Assembly: GCF_029846235.1 (NCBI RefSeq)
Contig: NZ_JARVWP010000012.1
Coordinates: 1 to 64,000 of the forward strand
DNA: 64,000 nt
Direction of reading: 5' to 3'
From: Bradyrhizobium sp. CER78
Lineage (GTDB): Bacteria > Pseudomonadota > Alphaproteobacteria > Rhizobiales > Xanthobacteraceae
In this document: piece after piece, positions 59,553-64,000 of the stretch
Position numbering within the stretch: the first letter of the stretch is position 1
Layout: the number at the start of each line of letters is the position of its first letter
Position numbers and translations under genes: made by a program
The notes under the pieces: model-generated
Seen by the model: only the letters and a program-made list of their open reading frames with translations
Told to the model about the DNA's origin: nothing
Databases searched by the model: none

Positions 59553-59972
59553 ATGACCAGCAAGCTGATGACGGCGACGCGTCTCCTCGCAAGGACGGCC
59601 TTGTTCGCTGCAAGTCTCCTGACGATCCCGAGCGCGCAGGCGCGGCAGCCGGCCGGCATCGCTCGAACCGATCTGCAGCGCCACGACCTCAGCGCGCCCG
59701 GACGCGAAGCCGTGCAGGTGCGTGTCGACATCGCACCGGGCAAGGCCTTCGGCCAGCACACCCATCCCGGCGAAGAGATCATCTATGTGCTATCAGGGAC
59801 GCTCGAATACGATGTCGACGGCAGGCCGCCGGCAACGCTGAAGGCCGGCGACGTCCTGTTCATCCCCGCAGGCACCATCCATGCGGCGAAGAATGTCGGC
59901 AACGTCACCGCCAGCGAGCTTGCGACCTATATCGTCGAGAAAGACAAGCCGCTGCTGACGCTTGTAAAGTGA
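59553..59972 (+). CDS. Exported cupin-domain protein
   Basis: 139 residues from ATG 59553 (AGGAG upstream). A signal peptide ends IPSAQA. The single cupin is GKAFGQHTHPGEEIIYVLSG (metal His and Glu) and GDVLFIPAGTIHAAKNVG (His). The function is unknown. It follows ohr by 78 bases and may share the ohr transcript. Confidence 0.87.
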   Translation: MTSKLMTATRLLARTALFAASLLTIPSAQARQPAGIARTDLQRHDLSAPGREAVQVRVDIAPGKAFGQHTHPGEEIIYVLSGTLEYDVDGRPPATLKAGDVLFIPAGTIHAAKNVGNVTASELATYIVEKDKPLLTLVK

Positions 59973-60027
59973 ACCGATGCCGCCTGCCCGCCCGTGCTCA
60001 GCCTGGGGCGGGCGCGGCGACATCATC

Positions 60028-61545
60028 TCACTTCGTGCATTGAACCTGCGGCTGCCGCACCGTCCGCCCATTGAAGATCAGGAAACTGATTGCGGCCATG
60101 ATCCAGACGCCGATGCCGCCATAGAGCATCACCCAGCCAAAACCGCTCGCCAGCGCCTGGTGCACGACCGGGCCGGTCAGCTCCGGTGCGGACGCGGCAT
60201 CGCCGGACGCGATCCGCTCGGCGAGGACACGGAGTTGCGCACCGTCCAGCGACGGCAGCACGGACTTCAGATGTGCCAGCACGCCGCTCGCCAGGATGAA
60301 TCCCATCAGCGCGATATTGACCGAGAGGGAGACCATCCGCGCGCTCATGTCGATGCCGGAGGCCATGCCGGCACGGTCGCTCGAGACCGAGCCGGTGGTC
60401 GTGTTGGTGACCGGCGTATTGGTGATGCCGAGTCCGATCCCGGCAAGCAGGCAGCCCGGCAGCATCGTCAGCCAGTCGGGCTGCGCGGCCGCGCTGCCGA
60501 ACTTCATCAGCATGAACCCGGTGCCGATGGTGAACAGCCCCGCCGGGATGATCAGGCCCGGCTGATAGCGCAGCGAAAGCCGCTCGGCAAACGGCGGCAT
60601 CACCAACGTCGGCAGCGTGTAGGCGAGCAGCGCAAGGCCGGCGGACACGCTGTCATAACCGAGACCGGCGTGAAACCAGATCGGCAGATAGATCATGAAC
60701 GGCCAGTAGCTGAGGTTCATCGCCGCCGAGCCAACGATCGAGCCGGAGAACGCCGGGATCCGAAACACAGAGAAGTCGAACATCGGCCGCCGGCTGATTC
60801 TCTCGGCGACGAGGAACGCGATGAAGCTGACCGCCGAGACGCCGAGGATCGCGAGCCCCTTCGGGCTGACGAAGCCGAGATCCGGCCCCTGCGTGATGTA
60901 GAAGGCGAGACAGAACACCGCGAGCGACATCGTCACGATGCCGGCGACGTCGAGGCTGCTGGCCTTCGGGTCCTTCGACTCATGCACGCCGCCGATCGTG
61001 AGCACGAACGCAACGGCTGCGAACAGCACGTGGACAAGGAACACCCACTCCCAGCTCAGCACCGCGACGACGGCGCCGCCGATGATCGGGCCGAAGCCGA
61101 GGCCGATGCCGAAGATGACGCCCCACCAGCCCCAGGCAACCGCGCGCAGGCGGCCGCCCTGGAATTCGTGCGAGAGCACGGCGATCTGGCAGATCAAGAG
61201 CGCGCCGCCGCTCAGCCCTTGCAGGAAGCGGGCGACGATCAGCATTTCGACGCTCGAGGCGACGCCGCAGATCAGCGAGGTGATGCCGAACGCCGCGATC
61301 GCGACCAGGAAGATGCGCTTGCGCCCGTAGCGGTCCGCCACCGTCCCGATCGCCATGAGTACGGTGGTCACCGCGATGGTGTAGGCATTCATGATCCATT
61401 GCAGCGCCTTGAAATCGGCATGCAGCACCCGTTCCAGCGTCGGCAAGATCGCGGGGATGCTGGATATCTCCAATCCGAACATCAGGCAGGCAAGGCATAC
61501 GGCGGAGAGGACAACAGCGCCGCGGCGGCTCAGTTCAGTAGACAT
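60028..61545 (-). CDS. MFS drug exporter, DHA2 (EmrB/QacA, 14-helix) family
   Basis: 505 residues. LPTLERVLHADFKALQWIMNAY, GTVADRYGRKRIFLVAIAAF (motif A) and RFLQGLSGGALLICQIAVL (motif B, RxxQGxGGA-like) mark a 14-helix exporter. The substrate is unknown. It is divergent from a LysR gene that probably regulates it. Confidence 0.9.
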   Translation of the reverse strand: MSTELSRRGAVVLSAVCLACLMFGLEISSIPAILPTLERVLHADFKALQWIMNAYTIAVTTVLMAIGTVADRYGRKRIFLVAIAAFGITSLICGVASSVEMLIVARFLQGLSGGALLICQIAVLSHEFQGGRLRAVAWGWWGVIFGIGLGFGPIIGGAVVAVLSWEWVFLVHVLFAAVAFVLTIGGVHESKDPKASSLDVAGIVTMSLAVFCLAFYITQGPDLGFVSPKGLAILGVSAVSFIAFLVAERISRRPMFDFSVFRIPAFSGSIVGSAAMNLSYWPFMIYLPIWFHAGLGYDSVSAGLALLAYTLPTLVMPPFAERLSLRYQPGLIIPAGLFTIGTGFMLMKFGSAAAQPDWLTMLPGCLLAGIGLGITNTPVTNTTTGSVSSDRAGMASGIDMSARMVSLSVNIALMGFILASGVLAHLKSVLPSLDGAQLRVLAERIASGDAASAPELTGPVVHQALASGFGWVMLYGGIGVWIMAAISFLIFNGRTVRQPQVQCTK

Positions 61546-61750
61546 GATCGGGCCTTTTGTTGTGGCAAGCCAACGGCATACCGCACCCTGTTGCCAGGGT
61601 GCTGGCAGCAGCGTCGGTCGATCGACTCACGATGGTTTGAGGCAGCAGCGGCAGGAATCGGGTGGCCGCGGCGCTTCACGACGCAAAGCTAGTCACGCCT
61701 TGAGCATTGGTGAATTGGATGACTAGATATTTCAGAGACAACAATTCCGG

Positions 61751-62671
61751 ATGATTGACATGACCACGCTCGACATCGACGCCGTGAAGACCTTCATGAC
61801 CATCGCCGAGCTCAGCAGTTTTACCCGCGCTGCCGAAGCGCTCGGCACGACGCAGGGCGCGATCAGCGTCAAGCTGAAGCGGCTGGAGCGCCAAGTCGGC
61901 CACAGACTGATCGAGCGAACCCCGCGGCTGGTGCGCCTGTCGGCCCAGGGTGCCGAGTTCCTCGCTCCCGCGCGCGAACTGCTCGCCGCGCATGACCGCG
62001 CCGTCGCCGGACTGTCGTCAGCCCGCCGCCGTTTTTCACTGGGGATCGCCACTCACGTCGGCGCCCCCGAACTTCCCACCCTGCTCGCCCGGCTCAATGC
62101 ACATGATCCCATGCTCACGATCGAGGTACGCCTCGGCGATGCCCGTGATCTGCTCGACACTTTCGATCGCGGAATGATCGACGCCGTGATCATTTTTCGG
62201 GAGGACGATCGTCGCGACGGCGTCGTTCTCGGCCCCGATCATTTCGGCTGGTTTGCCACGCCGGACTTTCTCCATCGCGCCGGAGAGCCGTTCCGATTGG
62301 CGGCATCGTCACCCGCCTGCGGCATCCTTAACACCGCCACGCGTGCGCTCGACGCAGCGGCACTGCCGTGGACGGAAACCTTCCTCGGTTGCGGCGCTTT
62401 TGCCGTGGCCGATGCGGTCTCGGCGGGCCTGGCGATCTCGGTGTTCTCACGCCGGGTGGCGCCGCCCGGCACGATCGAGGTGACCGAGAAGTTCGGCCTC
62501 CCCGCCCTGCCTCCATCCGAGATCATGCTGCTGTCGACGTTGTCAGACGCGAGGTCGCGCGCGGCGTTGAAGACGTTGGCAAGCGCCTTTCGCGAGCACC
62601 ATCGTCCGCCCGCGAGCACCGGCAGCGCAGCGGGGAACACGCGAACCATCGCTGTCGCTGCCGGGTCCTGA
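61751..62671 (+). CDS. LysR-family transcriptional regulator
   Basis: 306 residues (ATG 61751, or ATG 61760 as an alternative). HTH: LDIDAVKTFMTIAELSSFTRAAEALGTTQGAISVKLKRLERQ. The effector domain is shortened in its second half. It shares a 205-base intergenic region with the divergent DHA2 exporter. Confidence 0.9.
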   Translation: MIDMTTLDIDAVKTFMTIAELSSFTRAAEALGTTQGAISVKLKRLERQVGHRLIERTPRLVRLSAQGAEFLAPARELLAAHDRAVAGLSSARRRFSLGIATHVGAPELPTLLARLNAHDPMLTIEVRLGDARDLLDTFDRGMIDAVIIFREDDRRDGVVLGPDHFGWFATPDFLHRAGEPFRLAASSPACGILNTATRALDAAALPWTETFLGCGAFAVADAVSAGLAISVFSRRVAPPGTIEVTEKFGLPALPPSEIMLLSTLSDARSRAALKTLASAFREHHRPPASTGSAAGNTRTIAVAAGS

Positions 62672-62702
62672 ACAATCAGTGACGCGCAAGATCGCCTATC
62701 GG

Positions 62703-63614
62703 CTAACGCCGCGAGCCTTCGGCCCGCTTTCCCTCGAACAGCGCGCGTTCCGACCCAAGCGCCTTGGCCAGAAAATCCAGCGTGGCGCGAATCCGCGCGG
62801 TGCGCCTGAGATCGTCATGCGTCAACAGCCATAGCGCCGATCGCGGCCCGGCGAGCGGCTTCGGCGTCAGGCGGCGCAGCGCAGGCGTGAGATCGCCGAC
62901 ATAGCAGGGAAGCAGAGCCAGACCCATTCCAACCATTGCTGCGTCGCGCAGCGCCGGAAGCGCATCGACGCGGCAGACGACGCGCACCGAACGCAGGTTC
63001 TTCCGCATCCAGTCGGCGATCACGGTCCCCGCCAGCGCGTCATCGAGCCCGATCCAGTCATGCGCGGACAGATCCTTGTCGTTGCGCCGGGCGAGATAGG
63101 CACGCGATCCGTAGACCGCATGGGCAATCTCGGCGATGCGCCGTCCGACCAGCAACTCGGACGGCGCCGGCGTCGGCCGGATCGCGATGTCGGCCTCGCG
63201 GCGCGTCAGGTTGGCCATCGCGTTCGAGACGATGATCTCGGGCCGGATCTCCGGATGCGCAGCGCGCATCGCCGGCAGATGCCGCACCAGCACCGCGCCG
63301 AGCGTGTCCGTGGTCGTGATCCGGACCGGACCCGACGGCCTGAGGTCCTGTCCCGCCAGCTTGCGCTCGAGCGCGAGCACCTCGTCCTCGAGCCGGACCG
63401 CCGACGCTGCCGCGGTGTCGCCGGCCGGTGTCGGCGCATAGCCGTCGCGGAAGCGCTCGAACAGCCGCGTACCGATCGCTGTTTCGATCGTGCCGAGACG
63501 GCGAAACACCGTCGAATGCGTGACGCCCAGCCTGCGCGCCGCGCCTGAGAGGCTGCCCTCGCGCGCGACAGCGAGGACGAGCCGAAGGTCATTCCAGTCG
63601 AGAGGACTGTGCAT
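62703..63614 (-). CDS. LysR-family transcriptional regulator
   Basis: 303 residues from ATG 63614 (MHSPLDWNDLRLVLAVAREG). HTH: SLSGAARRLGVTHSTVFRRLGTIE. It is divergent from the truncated MFS gene at the window end. Two LysR genes each paired with a DHA2 exporter therefore lie side by side. Confidence 0.9.
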   Translation of the reverse strand: MHSPLDWNDLRLVLAVAREGSLSGAARRLGVTHSTVFRRLGTIETAIGTRLFERFRDGYAPTPAGDTAAASAVRLEDEVLALERKLAGQDLRPSGPVRITTTDTLGAVLVRHLPAMRAAHPEIRPEIIVSNAMANLTRREADIAIRPTPAPSELLVGRRIAEIAHAVYGSRAYLARRNDKDLSAHDWIGLDDALAGTVIADWMRKNLRSVRVVCRVDALPALRDAAMVGMGLALLPCYVGDLTPALRRLTPKPLAGPRSALWLLTHDDLRRTARIRATLDFLAKALGSERALFEGKRAEGSRR

Positions 63615-63718
63615 TTTTGCAAACTCGCTTGGCAGCTCTGGATAATATCTTATCACGAACGGACAGGCCATCTTCCGGTCGTTGGTGCGGCGCGCCGACG
63701 ATGCAGAGGAGTTGGCAG

Positions 63719-64000
63719 GTGACAAGCGAGACCACCGAGACATTGCGATTGCACGACACGCGGCCGGCGATGGTCGACCCGCGGCGCTGGCTGGCGCTGC
63801 CCGTGCTGCTGACCGGAGCCTTCCTGCCGATCCTCGACTTCAACGTCGTCAACCTCGCTCTGCCGGCCATTCGCGACAATCTCGGCGCGACAGCGAGCGA
63901 GGTGCAGTTCGTGATCTCGGCCTATGCCGCGACCTACGCGGTCTTCCTGATCACGGGCGGCCGGCTCGGCGACCTGCTTGGCCGGCGGCGCATGTTCCTG
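63719..64000 (+). CDS. MFS exporter, DHA2 family (5' part, runs off the window)
   Basis: 94 residues are visible from GTG 63719, with AGAGGAG 7 bases upstream. WLALPVLLTGAFLPILDFNVVNLALPAI is helix 1 with motif D1, and FLITGGRLGDLLGRRRMF is motif A. The rest lies beyond the edge. It is divergent from the LysR gene at 62703-63614. Confidence 0.88.
   Translation, partial: MTSETTETLRLHDTRPAMVDPRRWLALPVLLTGAFLPILDFNVVNLALPAIRDNLGATASEVQFVISAYAATYAVFLITGGRLGDLLGRRRMFL

Overview
The window reads as chromosomal DNA of a Bradyrhizobium-like alphaproteobacterium (Rhizobiales). The support is high GC with strong GC3 codon bias, Rhizobiales-type intergenic palindromes, a pit/DUF47 operon with a PHO box, and abundant liv-type ABC transporters. 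Most of it is ordinary core and accessory metabolism. No rRNA, CRISPR array, phage or complete insertion sequence was seen.

Layout. 0-3.6 kb: NHL-repeat protein, an orphan Liv-type binding protein and a 5'-truncated SnoaL remnant. 3.6-7.7 kb: Tet-like MFS pump, der, a small lipoprotein and a YfgM-like protein. 8-13.7 kb: acyl-CoA synthetase, panB, NnrU, a secreted protein and prfC. 13.7-15.9 kb: a guanidine-II riboswitch in front of sugE/gdx, then the pit/DUF47 phosphate operon. 16-20.7 kb: a complete livGFKHM operon. 21-36.6 kb: small regulator/transporter modules (TetR/EamA, AraC/acyltransferase, LysR/MFS), an ArsC-like protein, cytochrome P460, hydrolase, CadC-like regulator, dctA, DUF5993-dsbB, GST and SDR. 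39-55.5 kb: LuxR solo, hchA, beta-helix protein, PadR, GlxA/HD pair, cyclase, an FRP-like protein, MFS, APH-like kinase and another binding protein. 58-64 kb: BamA fragment, ohrR/ohr, cupin, MFS and LysR genes.

The most interesting content is an RNA-quality-control system split over two loci about 19 kb apart. Locus 1 (36.6-39.2 kb) has a strong promoter, a roughly 200-nt structured leader RNA ending in an intrinsic terminator, a tandem array of four tRNA-like Y RNAs, and a Ro60 (TROVE/vWA) protein. Each Y RNA has a bulged helix closing a module with tRNA T and D arms in permuted order; the D arm is clear in RNAs 3 and 4 and weak or reduced in RNAs 1 and 2. Locus 2 (55.6-58.2 kb) has a homologous promoter and leader, then an RtcB RNA ligase, a well-formed tRNA-Cys(GCA) with encoded CCA, and a small P-loop ATPase. 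The two leaders share a 5' hairpin with compensatory base changes, a conserved central block, and a terminator with the same loop. This suggests one riboregulator controls both a Ro60/Y-RNA operon and an RtcB/tRNA operon. The grouping and the regulatory model are inference; the sequence elements are directly visible.
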